64,000 bases of DNA, from contig NZ_JXMS01000001.1 of the NCBI RefSeq assembly GCF_001672295.1, positions 124,001-188,000 on the forward strand, written 5' to 3'. A program made the position numbers and the translations under genes. Source of the DNA: Halodesulfovibrio spirochaetisodalis (lineage in GTDB: Bacteria > Desulfobacterota > Desulfovibrionia > Desulfovibrionales > Desulfovibrionaceae). The notes below the pieces were generated by a model that saw only the letters and a program-made list of their open reading frames with translations, had not been told where the DNA came from and ran no database searches. Below, one piece after another: positions 54,944 to 62,824 of the stretch (position 1 is the first letter of the stretch; each line of letters starts with the position of its first letter).

Positions 54944-55867
54944 CTATTCCCATTCAGGTTCCGGGTCTTTGAGCGGCGGTTGGCTGTCTGCACCTTCTGA
55001 GGTGCTGGTATGTACTTTGTCCAGAACAGGGCCTGTTTGCAGTTCCTGTGTTTTGTCGTCCTTGAGTGCTTGAAGCATTTGCTCCATTCTGTGCAATCTA
55101 GCTTCAAGGTTTTCTGTCTGATCTGAAACCAGTTGATCGACGAACACCGCGTTAAGCATAGAGAGTCCCAGAATTCCACCAATGACTACCGTGAAGATAA
55201 AGAAGCCGCGAACCAGAAGTATCCAGCCGTATCCATCTGTTTTTTTGATGAGCATATCCGGCACGGCAGGCCAGCCGTCCATGGTGAACACCTGAAAGAT
55301 AGTATATGCGCTTGTTATGGGGTCGCCGAAATATTCTGGAGAAGCTTCCCCGAACAGGTACGTGGCACCCACTGAGATGATGGCAAGAATGAACATGAGT
55401 CCAAGAAATACACCGATTGATGCATTAAGTGCACGGCCGATACCTGTAATCAGCCGTTCCCTGTGAGGGATAAAATAGAGCAGCTTGAATATCCGGATGA
55501 GTCTTGCCAGCCGGAGCATGAGAATGACATTGAACCGCCCCATGGGATAGAACGGGGTGAGGAGTACCGGCGTAGAAACAAGCACGATGATGAAGTCGAA
55601 CTTATTCCAGTTGTTTTCGAAAAACGCTTTCCATGTGAACTTTTTAATCCGTGCGATGATTTCAACAATGAAGAATACCTCGCATGCGATATCAATCCAC
55701 GTAAGCCATTTGCTGGCAAACATTTCTACACTACTGAACGCACCAAGCGTGATAACAATAGCATTTATTATGATAACTATTGCAACTGGTTTGGATATTT
55801 CATGCGCTTCGTCAGCAACAACCGGATTGAGTGAATCTGTATAAAGAGTCACGGTAACCTGCCTCAT
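54944..55867 (-). CDS. Voltage-gated-type bacterial cation channel
   Basis: 307-residue six-helix channel subunit, the size and layout of NaChBac/NavAb homotetramers. S4 is RFNVILMLRLARLIRIFKLL, with positively charged residues spaced by threes, the voltage sensor. The pore loop ends in FTMDGWPAV; at the filter position where Na-selective bacterial channels have Glu (TLESW) this one has Asp-Gly. A cytoplasmic C-terminal coiled coil (ENLEARLHRMEQMLQALKDD) follows. The gene is alone on its strand. The ion selectivity cannot be settled by reading. Confidence 0.87.
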   Translation of the reverse strand: MRQVTVTLYTDSLNPVVADEAHEISKPVAIVIIINAIVITLGAFSSVEMFASKWLTWIDIACEVFFIVEIIARIKKFTWKAFFENNWNKFDFIIVLVSTPVLLTPFYPMGRFNVILMLRLARLIRIFKLLYFIPHRERLITGIGRALNASIGVFLGLMFILAIISVGATYLFGEASPEYFGDPITSAYTIFQVFTMDGWPAVPDMLIKKTDGYGWILLVRGFFIFTVVIGGILGLSMLNAVFVDQLVSDQTENLEARLHRMEQMLQALKDDKTQELQTGPVLDKVHTSTSEGADSQPPLKDPEPEWE

Positions 55868-56061
55868 TGTCAGTGGCTGTTTGTTGAGTCTACCGTCGGT
55901 GGCAGAAACAGCTGCGTATCATTTTGAAGTAAGGTGTATTGTATATTCAAGGATTAAGTCTTTTGTTTCTCAAACAGTGTTATTGAATGCACACTGGCAT
56001 CGGCAAATAATGTTATAGAGCCGGAAGTTGCGTATTGTGAAAGAGAGATATGGAGGCACTC

Positions 56062-56190
56062 ATGATACGTGATATAATGTGGGCACTGGCAACCATCTGT
56101 TTTCTTGTAGTAACGTTTTTTGCAGGTTTGGTGGCCTTATGGCTGTTACCGTTTGTACTTATTTTTATGTTGCTGACCCGTCGATATTAA
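56062..56190 (+). CDS. 42-residue membrane peptide
   Basis: A short open frame with a good GGAGG (56052-56056) five bases before its ATG. The peptide is almost wholly hydrophobic (MIRDIMWALATICFLVVTFF, then AGLVALWLLPFVLIFMLLTRRY), with a basic C-terminus, so it should span the membrane once or twice. A strong terminator follows 57 nt later, which gives it a complete transcription unit. I recognise no family. Short frames arise by chance, but RBS, composition and terminator together favour a real gene. Confidence 0.65.
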   Translation: MIRDIMWALATICFLVVTFFAGLVALWLLPFVLIFMLLTRRY

Positions 56191-56246
56191 GACGGGTATA
56201 CAGGCGTTCGAATCGCCCGATGAACGTATTTACCTGATAGTTCAAT

Positions 56247-56277
56247 AAAAAGTCAGATGCAGTGCATCTGACTTTTT
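56247..56277. terminator. Bidirectional terminator (GTCAG family)
   Basis: 15-bp palindrome arms AAAAAGTCAGATGCA/TGCATCTGACTTTTT around a central G. It serves the 42-aa gene and the convergent galM gene. Confidence 0.93.
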
Positions 56278-56341
56278 GTGTGCTTTATCCGCAAGGTTCG
56301 TGCGGCAGGTGATGATACTTTGCTAGGAACAAGGCAGATTA

Positions 56342-57427
56342 TTATTTGGCATTACAACTCGTAATCACTTTGTTGAAGGTAAATTTTGTCTTCTGGGTGT
56401 AGGCATGCTCCGGTAGCAAGACGGTGGTCGGGAAATCCGGCCTGTTCGGGGAGTCAGGAAAATGCTGTGCTTCAAACGCAATGGCACCGTGTCTGGGGAC
56501 AATTATGTCGTCTCGATACGTTGTGACTCCATCGAGACTGTTGCCCGTGTAAATCTGAATACCCGGTTCTGATGTGGCAACAGTAAGGCTACGGCCAGAT
56601 ATCGGATGTGTAAGCATAGCTGCCAGCCGGACGATGTTGTCGTGGTCTTTGGAAAGTACATAGGTGTGGTCAATGCCACCTGCATTCATAATTTGCGGAT
56701 CGGTTTTAAAGATCTTTTCCCCGATGGCAGTAGGGTAGGTTAAATCCATGATGCTTCCCTGCACCGGTTGCGGGGCATCTTGAGCTGGAATGGCTTCCTC
56801 TGTGATTGGCAGATAGTCGTCTGCATGCACAGTGAGTACATGATCGGTAATCTCTGTACCGATTTTTCCTGACAGATTGAAATACGTATGGTTTGTCAGG
56901 TTCAGAACAGTTGGCGCATCTGTAAAAGCAGAGTAATCAATAGTGAGCGTATCCATCGTATCCAGTGTGTACGCTACCTGCACAGAAAGTGTGCCGGGAA
57001 AGCCCATGTCACCGTCAGGTGATATGTGCTGCATGATGACGGATGCGCTTTCTTCTGACTCTACAACGTGCGCGCTCCATACGTATTTATCGAATCCGCG
57101 GGAGCCGCCATGAATATGATTCTCACCATTATTCTTGTCTAAATGGTATGTAATTCCGTTAAGTCTGAATGAAGCATCCTTGATACGGTTAGCGTATCTA
57201 CCGACAATGGAACCGAAATGATGATTTTTGTGCAGATATCCATCTAACGAATCAAATCCTATGGTTATGTCACCAATGTTACCACCGCAGTCGGGAGTAG
57301 CAATTTTTAGTATTGTTGCGCCATAGGTGATAAGATCAACAGTTATTCCGCGTCCATTATCCAGCGTATAACGTTCGACAATCTCTCCTGAAGGGGTAGT
57401 TCCAAAAGAGTCGATTGTTACCTTCAT
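56342..57427 (-). CDS. galM: Aldose 1-epimerase (mutarotase)
   Basis: 361-residue galactose mutarotase-family enzyme that interconverts alpha and beta hexose anomers. Conserved landmarks are GSIVGRYANRIKDASFRLNGITYHLDKNNGENHIHGGSRGFDK, with the catalytic His in HIHGG, and NLTNHTYFNLSG with the second His. The catalytic Glu lies near the C-terminus (FEAQHFPDSPN). GGAGGAAG precedes the ATG. No other galactose genes are near, so it is probably a stand-alone sugar enzyme. Confidence 0.93.
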   Translation of the reverse strand: MKVTIDSFGTTPSGEIVERYTLDNGRGITVDLITYGATILKIATPDCGGNIGDITIGFDSLDGYLHKNHHFGSIVGRYANRIKDASFRLNGITYHLDKNNGENHIHGGSRGFDKYVWSAHVVESEESASVIMQHISPDGDMGFPGTLSVQVAYTLDTMDTLTIDYSAFTDAPTVLNLTNHTYFNLSGKIGTEITDHVLTVHADDYLPITEEAIPAQDAPQPVQGSIMDLTYPTAIGEKIFKTDPQIMNAGGIDHTYVLSKDHDNIVRLAAMLTHPISGRSLTVATSEPGIQIYTGNSLDGVTTYRDDIIVPRHGAIAFEAQHFPDSPNRPDFPTTVLLPEHAYTQKTKFTFNKVITSCNAK

Positions 57428-57834
57428 ACTTCCTCCATAAAAATGATGTCAAAGTATGACTAAGAGCCTAAACAAGGTTTGGTTTCAGCGTAAGGATTTT
57501 TCTGACTGAGGTGTGGGTATTACTCTTGAAAGATGCATAAGTACCCTTGTGATATATGGAACTAAGTCTGCAAGTACTTGCTGTGTCAGCGTAATTTTGG
57601 AACTAATTTGGTATACAATACGACATGTATAGTTGTGAATAAAAGCACATAGTTAGCGCTTTTTTTGAGGGCTAGGTGATGTGTCGTGTTTCGTATTGTG
57701 AGTAAATAAATTTTATTTGTGAGCGACTGCTGCTGTGTGTATTCCTAGCACACTGGCACTAGTTATCTACGAGCGCATCAGGCGATTGTAGTAACTCTTT
57801 TTCATACACTGATACTTACTACGGAGATCTTACA
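57428..57834. promoter_or_regulatory. Promoter region of the alcohol dehydrogenase gene
   Basis: 407 nt with no gene. It contains four same-strand copies of TTGTGA (57547, 57633, 57696 and 57717) and two of TGGAACTAA (about 57556 and 57597). The last two TTGTGAG copies are exactly 21 nt apart, two helical turns, and flank an A+T-rich stretch with a small AAATAA/TTATTT inverted repeat. The pattern looks like a multi-site regulator region; Rex or CRP/FNR types would need inverted, not direct, half-sites. Confidence 0.45.
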
Positions 57835-59016
57835 ATGGCTGTACGTGAAGAAGTGAATGGATTCTATATTCCAAGTGTTACTCTGTTAGGAATTGGAGCT
57901 CACAAAGAGATTCCGGCTAAAATTCGTGCTTTAGGCGGCCAAAAGCCTCTCTTGGTTACAGATAAAGGGATTACTGCAATCGGTATGACCAAGCAGATTG
58001 TAGACCTGCTTGCTTCTGAAGATATGCAATGTGTTGTGTATGACGAAACTATTCCGAACCCTACTGACATCAACGTGCATGACGGTGTTGATGTTTACCG
58101 TAAAGAAGGTTGCGACTCTCTGATTACCCTCGGTGGCGGCAGTGCCCATGATTGTGGCAAAGGTATCGGCCTTGTTATCGCCAACGGCGGCAAAATTCAT
58201 GACTATGAAGGTGTAGACAAGTCTACCAACCCAATGCCTCCGTACGTAGCTGTTAACACCACTGCCGGTACCGCTTCTGAAATGACTCGCTTCTGTATTA
58301 TCACAGACACTTCCCGCAAAGTTAAAATGGCTATCGTTGACTGGCGTGTGACCCCGACAATCGCTCTCGATGACCCTATGCTTATGCTGGGAATGCCTCC
58401 TTCTCTGACTGCTGCAACTGGTATGGATGCTCTTACTCATGCTGTTGAAGCGTATGTTTCTACTGCCGCCACACCTCTTACTGATGCATGTGCAGAAAAA
58501 GCTATCAAGCTTATCGCACAACATCTGCGTGCAGCCGTGGCAAATGGTCAGGACATCGAAGCCCGAGACGGCATGTGTTACGCTCAGTACCTTGCTGGTA
58601 TGGCATTCAACAACGCAAGTCTCGGCCATGTTCACGCTATGGCTCACCAGCTCGGTGGTTTCTATGATCTGCCGCATGGCGAGTGTAACGCTATTCTCCT
58701 GCCGCATGTTGAGAAGTTCAACATGATCGCTAAGATGGATCGTTTTGCAGAAATGGCAGTGTGGATGGGTGAAGACATCAGCGGTTGTAGTAAGCGTGAA
58801 GCAGCAGAAAAATGCCTCAAAGCTATCCGCGAACTCTCCAAAGATGTAGGTATCCCTGAAGGCTTGAAGGCTCTTGGCGAACGTTACGGTAAGAAAGTAA
58901 GCACTTCCGACATTCCTACCATGACAGCGAATGCACAGAAAGATGCTTGCGGATTCACCAACCCTCGTCGTCCTAGCGATCAGGACGTAATGGAAATTTA
59001 CGAAGCTGCAATGTAA
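57835..59016 (+). CDS. Iron-containing alcohol dehydrogenase
   Basis: 393-residue class III (iron) alcohol dehydrogenase of the Zymomonas AdhB/Desulfovibrio gigas type. The NAD-binding motif is LGGGSAHDCGKGIG. The metal site includes an Asp in the TDAC/DDP region, HVHAMAHQLGG and LPHGECNAILLPHV. It probably oxidises ethanol or related alcohols as electron donors, or makes ethanol during fermentation. Codon use is strongly biased, as in highly expressed genes. Long regulatory region upstream and terminator downstream; it is monocistronic. Confidence 0.95.
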   Translation: MAVREEVNGFYIPSVTLLGIGAHKEIPAKIRALGGQKPLLVTDKGITAIGMTKQIVDLLASEDMQCVVYDETIPNPTDINVHDGVDVYRKEGCDSLITLGGGSAHDCGKGIGLVIANGGKIHDYEGVDKSTNPMPPYVAVNTTAGTASEMTRFCIITDTSRKVKMAIVDWRVTPTIALDDPMLMLGMPPSLTAATGMDALTHAVEAYVSTAATPLTDACAEKAIKLIAQHLRAAVANGQDIEARDGMCYAQYLAGMAFNNASLGHVHAMAHQLGGFYDLPHGECNAILLPHVEKFNMIAKMDRFAEMAVWMGEDISGCSKREAAEKCLKAIRELSKDVGIPEGLKALGERYGKKVSTSDIPTMTANAQKDACGFTNPRRPSDQDVMEIYEAAM

Positions 59017-59036
59017 GCATTTTTAAAATACCATAC

Positions 59037-59067
59037 AAAAGCGGGGGCATAGCCTCCGCTTTTTTTT
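59037..59067 (+). terminator. Terminator after the alcohol dehydrogenase
   Basis: AAAAGCGG-GGC pairs with GCC-CCGCTTTT around ATA with a run of eight T. Confidence 0.92.
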
Positions 59068-59218
59068 GTCCAGTACGTTGATTGCCATTGCAAATAATGC
59101 GTGGCGGGTGCTTGTGTGTGGTACACTTACATTATATAGTCAACACAACCCTGAAGATATGCATGCTCGTAAGGGAAAGGTTCGCGAGCAGGTCGGAATA
59201 AACTAATCCGGAGGCACT

Positions 59219-59404
59219 ATGAAATTAGTAGCTGGAGACGTTATTCAATTGAAATCCGGCGGGCCGGAAATGACAGTTATCGAATTTGATGCTGTAGCCG
59301 GACTGGTTAGCTGCAACTGGTTTGTAGGCAGAGAATTAAAAACAGCAACATTTCCTGTCGAAGCCGTCGGTGAATGTAAACTGTTCGTAGAAGGTGCATA
59401 TTAA
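59219..59404 (+). CDS. DUF2158/YodC-family small protein
   Basis: 61-residue cytoplasmic protein, MKLVAGDVIQLKSGGPEMTVIEFDAVAGLVSCNWF… The GDV-LKSGGP-MTV start and the SCNWF centre define this small family, whose role is unknown. The ATG has GGAGG upstream. It is followed by a terminator shared with a convergent 22-codon frame. It sits alone between the alcohol dehydrogenase and the malic enzyme operon. Confidence 0.85.
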   Translation: MKLVAGDVIQLKSGGPEMTVIEFDAVAGLVSCNWFVGRELKTATFPVEAVGECKLFVEGAY

Positions 59405-59408
59405 AGGA

Positions 59409-59436
59409 AAAAGCCTTGTCAGACGACAAGGCTTTT
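59409..59436. terminator. Bidirectional terminator
   Basis: 12-pair stem AAAAGCCTTGTC-AGAC-GACAAGGCTTTT, T-rich on both strands. Confidence 0.9.
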
Positions 59437-59440
59437 CTTG

Positions 59441-59509
59441 TTACAGATAGATCAATATGCTGACAATAATCGAAAAAATCAGGACGGCAAGCATGATGTA
59501 ACGTTCCAT
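59441..59509 (-). CDS. 22-residue hydrophobic peptide
   Basis: Reads MERYIMLAVLIFSIIVSILIYL, a single-pass membrane peptide. AAGGAG lies nine bases before the ATG, and the bidirectional terminator is immediately after the stop. Very short, so the call is tentative; the RBS, the hydrophobic composition and the terminator support it. Plausible roles are a membrane-protein modulator or a type I toxin; no antitoxin RNA was identified. Confidence 0.5.
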   Translation of the reverse strand: MERYIMLAVLIFSIIVSILIYL

Positions 59510-59649
59510 TGGCTTTTGCTCCTTGTTGAATCGATGTTGTATCTTCTTTGTATCATTTGCTTGTAACAAGGGTATTACTTTTTTGTTGCGAGCTGTTGTG
59601 AGGCAAAGGTTCGCAGGCTACTTTAGCGCTGCCAGTTCGAGTCATAAAG

Positions 59650-59683
59650 AAGTGGCTGCAAGACTTTCGCCTTACAGCCACTT
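59650..59683 (-). terminator. Probable terminator of the transporter-malic enzyme operon
   Basis: AAGTGGCTG pairs with CAGCCACTT around a 16-nt loop; TTCTTTATG follows on the minus strand. The T-run is poor. Confidence 0.65.
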
Positions 59684-59734
59684 CAACCAGCTTGTGCTTA
59701 TTAGATAGTATGACCAGTATGGATGGTGCCTGTA

Positions 59735-61051
59735 TTACTCGCCGTAGCTGCTGACGAAAGCCGCAACGCGCTCACGGGATGCGGCAATGCGTTCACGTAG
59801 GGAGTTTCGGTAGGCGTCCATGTCAGCTATAGGAGTAGTGGCAACTCCTGTATCCATAGCAGCCTGGGCAACCGCTGGAACCTCCCATTCGAGGATGCGC
59901 GGATCAAGCGGTTTCGGGATGACATAGTCAAGCCCGTATTCAAGGCTGTCGACACCGTACATTTCGCAGACTTCTGCAGGAACAGGTTCTTTAGCCAGTG
60001 CTGCAAGTGCCTTAGCAGCGGCAATTTTCATGGCTTCGTTAATTTCAGTTGCTCCTACATCAAGGGCACCCCGGAAGATGTACGGAAATCCTGATACGTT
60101 GTTAACCTGATTCGGAAAGTCGGAGCGTCCTGTGCCCATGATACAGGTGGGTACAGCTTCTTTGGCATCATCATACGGGATCTCAGGATCGGGATTGGCC
60201 ATGGCAAAGATGATCGGGTTGGGTGCCATGGAGGCAACCATTTCTTTGCTGAGGAGATTTTTCACAGAAAGACCAAGGAAGCAGTCTGCACCGTCAAGGC
60301 ACTCTGCAAGGTTTCCATGATCTTTGGCCTGTGCAAATTCCGCTTTGTATTTATTAAGCCCTTCCCGTCCTTGGTGGATGAGACCCCGGGAGTCAAACAT
60401 AAAGATGTTTTCCCGTTGTACGCCAAGCTCTACGTAGAATTTAGAACAAGCAATGCCCGCTGCTCCAGCTCCCACTACGACAACTTTCAGATCAGCAATG
60501 TTGCGTCCTGTAATTTCACAGGCGTTGATAATTCCTGCGCCTGAGATGACAGCTGTGCCGTGCTGGTCATCGTGGAATACAGGGATATCCATTTCTCTTT
60601 TCAAAGTTTCTTCAATCATGAAACATTCAGGCGCCTTGATGTCTTCAAGATTGATCCCCCCGAATGTTGGCTCCATGGTTTTGGTCACTTCAATAAGCTG
60701 TTCTGCGCTGCTGACAGAAAGGTTGATGTCGAACACGTCAATGTCAGCAAAAGTTTTAAAGAGCACTCCCTTTCCTTCCATGACCGGCTTACCCGCCAGT
60801 GGGCCGATATTTCCCAGACCAAGGACTGCTGAGCCGTCAGATATTACGGCCACAAGGTTACTTTTACCTGTGTAGAGGGCGGCTGCGTCGGGATTATCTT
60901 TAATTTCGAGACACGCTTCCGCTACGCCGGGCGAGTACGCCATAGAGAGGTCTTTTTGGGAATTACATGGCTTGGTCGGAATAACCTCGGTTTTCCCTCT
61001 GCGAGGTCTTTCGTGGTATGCAAGTGCCTCTTCTTTAGTGAATAATGCCAT
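59735..61051 (-). CDS. Malic enzyme (short form)
   Basis: 438-residue NAD(P)-dependent malate dehydrogenase (decarboxylating) that converts malate to pyruvate and CO2. Landmarks are MAYSPGVAEACLEI, GKGVLFKTFADIDVFDINL, the metal-binding HDDQHGTA and the nucleotide-binding VVVGAGAAGIACSKF. It lacks the phosphotransacetylase-like C-terminal domain of longer forms. NAD versus NADP cannot be read with certainty. ATG 61051 has AAGGAG upstream. It follows the transporter gene after a 70-nt gap with a hairpin but no T-run, so the two are probably co-transcribed: malate uptake, then decarboxylation. Confidence 0.94.
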   Translation of the reverse strand: MALFTKEEALAYHERPRRGKTEVIPTKPCNSQKDLSMAYSPGVAEACLEIKDNPDAAALYTGKSNLVAVISDGSAVLGLGNIGPLAGKPVMEGKGVLFKTFADIDVFDINLSVSSAEQLIEVTKTMEPTFGGINLEDIKAPECFMIEETLKREMDIPVFHDDQHGTAVISGAGIINACEITGRNIADLKVVVVGAGAAGIACSKFYVELGVQRENIFMFDSRGLIHQGREGLNKYKAEFAQAKDHGNLAECLDGADCFLGLSVKNLLSKEMVASMAPNPIIFAMANPDPEIPYDDAKEAVPTCIMGTGRSDFPNQVNNVSGFPYIFRGALDVGATEINEAMKIAAAKALAALAKEPVPAEVCEMYGVDSLEYGLDYVIPKPLDPRILEWEVPAVAQAAMDTGVATTPIADMDAYRNSLRERIAASRERVAAFVSSYGE

Positions 61052-61083
61052 CAATGTTCTCCTTGCAAATTATGGCGTAAGAT

Positions 61084-61112
61084 TCCGGTTTCCGGTAGGG
61101 ACGGAAACCGGA
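61084..61112. repeat. Hairpin between transporter and malic enzyme genes
   Basis: 11-bp arms TCCGGTTTCCG/CGGAAACCGGA with a seven-base loop. No T-run follows on the minus strand, so it probably stabilises or processes the mRNA and does not terminate it. Confidence 0.7.
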
Positions 61113-61121
61113 GTGGAATTG

Positions 61122-62435
61122 TTACATAAACATCTTCAGCAGTGCAGTTGCGAGAATGAGCATGAATGCACCACCGATTCGGGATGAGATTTGGGCAAAT
61201 GGCATAAGCTGCATGCGCTTACTTGCAGACAGTACGGCTACGTCACCTGTTCCGCCCATGTTTGCCATACACAAACCACCTGTAATAGCGGCTTCAACAG
61301 GGTAGAATCCAAGAATCAAACCCATGAAACCGGAGCCGATGATGGAGCCGATAACGGTCATGGCAACGAGGATGATGTATTGGATGGTCAATGCATCAAT
61401 AACCTGTTGAAGGTTGGTGTAGGCTACGCCGATACCCATGAGCAGGGCAGGTGTGAGGCTGATCATGACAAAGCGAAACCATTGAAAAGCGCAAAGCTCG
61501 TACTTACGTGGAAGAAGGCCAAAGGCTTTCACCGCACCTACGGAAAGGATCATCAGTGCGTAAGAGTGGATAGGGATGTATTTGCCAAGAATTTTGCCCC
61601 ATACAAAGAAGGTGGTAGCCAGCAGAAGGCCGATACCCATAGCCATGTAGTCGATGGAACCAGCAGTGTCAGCGGTGTCCTCAGCTTCAGCTTCCTGATT
61701 TTTTAAGAGCTTACCGTTACCGGAAAGTCCCGGGACAACAGAACCCAAACGATGGAGCAAACCGCCACAGACAATGGCCAGAGCGTTACCGAGTGCGAGG
61801 GCTGGAACCATTTTGGAAAGCATGGAGCCTACATCCATATTCAGTGTGGAGCCGAAAATTTGTGATAATGGCACTGCTCCGGCTCCCATGCCACCGCCCA
61901 TGATTGGAAGCGCGATGTAGAGTACAGCTTCCTCAAAACCGAATCCCATAAGCATACCTGCAACGCCGCAGAGCAGAAGCGCAGTACAGACACCGCCAAG
62001 GATAACCGGAAGATAACGAACCGCTGCTTTAATGAGCAGTTTTCTGTCCATGCCAAGGATAGAGCCGCATATAAGCGCCGCAATATAGAAGCTGAGGAAG
62101 CCTTCTTTTTTCATGAAGCTGGTAATAATCGCCGCAGATTTTTCGGGAAGGATGCCGTACCCTACGAGGGCTGCGGAGCCGAAAATAATCAGAATAGGGC
62201 CGCCGCCGAGGTAATCCTTGAGAATTGGCGTATGATCGCCGATCTCATTCAGGATTGCACCAATAATCATCATAATCGGAAATGCCCCGACCATGCCCCC
62301 CGGCAGTGCTCCTAAATATGTTGCACTCATGATAATGACAGTTAAAACAGTAAATAGACCTACAGGAATCCCCATAATTTTATAGTCTAAAAAAGAAGGG
62401 GAAGCGGTTTCTTGCAGAGTGGTGGCAGTACTCAT
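61122..62435 (-). CDS. 2-hydroxycarboxylate (malate/citrate) transporter, CitS family
   Basis: 437-residue secondary transporter with about eleven helices. The family's two inverted pore-loop motifs are seen as ALPIMGGGMGAGAVPLSQ and GGLCMANMGGTGDVAVLS. Members (CitS, CimH, MaeP) take up citrate or malate with sodium or protons; malate is likely here because malic enzyme follows. ATG 62435 (MSTATTLQETAS) has AGGAGAG upstream; the longer frame runs into the leader hairpin. It is under a predicted sigma-54 promoter. Confidence 0.93.
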   Translation of the reverse strand: MSTATTLQETASPSFLDYKIMGIPVGLFTVLTVIIMSATYLGALPGGMVGAFPIMMIIGAILNEIGDHTPILKDYLGGGPILIIFGSAALVGYGILPEKSAAIITSFMKKEGFLSFYIAALICGSILGMDRKLLIKAAVRYLPVILGGVCTALLLCGVAGMLMGFGFEEAVLYIALPIMGGGMGAGAVPLSQIFGSTLNMDVGSMLSKMVPALALGNALAIVCGGLLHRLGSVVPGLSGNGKLLKNQEAEAEDTADTAGSIDYMAMGIGLLLATTFFVWGKILGKYIPIHSYALMILSVGAVKAFGLLPRKYELCAFQWFRFVMISLTPALLMGIGVAYTNLQQVIDALTIQYIILVAMTVIGSIIGSGFMGLILGFYPVEAAITGGLCMANMGGTGDVAVLSASKRMQLMPFAQISSRIGGAFMLILATALLKMFM

Positions 62436-62464
62436 TATTCTCTCCTTGAAATAGTGTTGCAGAA

Positions 62465-62518
62465 AAAAGGGCAGAATGAACAAGCAAGTACGCTGCAGTT
62501 GCTATTCTGCCCCTTTTT
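62465..62518 (-). terminator. Intrinsic terminator in the transporter leader (possible attenuator)
   Basis: On the minus strand AAAAAGG-GCAGAAT-AGCAA pairs with TTGCT-ATTCTGC-CCTTTTTT (short bulges), ending in six T, about 30 nt before the transporter ATG. It lies downstream of the predicted transcription start near 62530, so it sits inside the leader. Confidence 0.75.
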
Positions 62519-62540
62519 ACTCTTGCTGCACTGTTACATG

Positions 62541-62556
62541 AGCAGAATACGTGCCA
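62541..62556 (-). promoter_or_regulatory. Sigma-54 promoter of the transporter operon
   Basis: Minus strand TGGCACG-TATT-CTGCT matches the -24/-12 consensus TGGCACG-N4-TTGCW at all but one position, with the invariant GG-N10-GC spacing. Predicted start near 62530. Confidence 0.75.
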
Positions 62557-62584
62557 CCGTTGTCTTTAGGAGATATTGATTGTA

Positions 62585-62597
62585 AATCAATAGGTTA
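62585..62597 (+). promoter_or_regulatory. IHF site upstream of the sigma-54 promoter
   Basis: AATCAATAGGTTA fits WATCAANNNNTTR at every fixed position. It lies about 30 nt upstream of the -24 element, the usual place for DNA bending between enhancer and promoter. It overlaps a palindrome TATTGATT-GTA-AATCAATA (62574-62592). Confidence 0.6.
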
Positions 62598-62715
62598 TGT
62601 GATTGTTTGCTCCGTCGTAACTGGAATGGGGTAGGGATGTGTCCTATCGTGCAGGAGGCTGGGGGGAGAAAATGGATGATGAGTGGTTGACCAATCTATT
62701 GATATGCATGGCAAA

Positions 62716-62732
62716 AGGGGGAATACTTCCCT
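62716..62732. promoter_or_regulatory. Candidate enhancer palindrome for the NtrC-type activator
   Basis: GGGAA-TAC-TTCCC (arms within AGGGGGAATACTTCCCT), about 160-180 nt upstream of the sigma-54 promoter. A wider inverted pair, TTGACCA (about 62686) and TGGTCAA (about 62741), surrounds it. Assignment is by position only. Confidence 0.4.
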
Positions 62733-62760
62733 GTTTTTTATGGTCAAAGTGTACATAAGA

Positions 62761-62791
62761 AAAAAGTGTCCTGAAAAACAGGACACTTTTT
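62761..62791 (-). terminator. Terminator after the response regulator gene
   Basis: 13-bp stem AAAAAGTGTCCTG/CAGGACACTTTTT with a five-A loop and T-runs on both strands. Confidence 0.92.
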
Positions 62792-62824
62792 TATCTTATA
62801 AAATAGATTGTTATGTGTATTGTC

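Noticed and set aside
57696-57723. Rex or CRP/FNR operator before the alcohol dehydrogenase
   Set aside because: TTGTGA copies are direct repeats; both regulator types need inverted half-sites at fixed spacing.
61084-61112. Terminator between transporter and malic enzyme
   Set aside because: Strong stem but no T-run on the coding strand.
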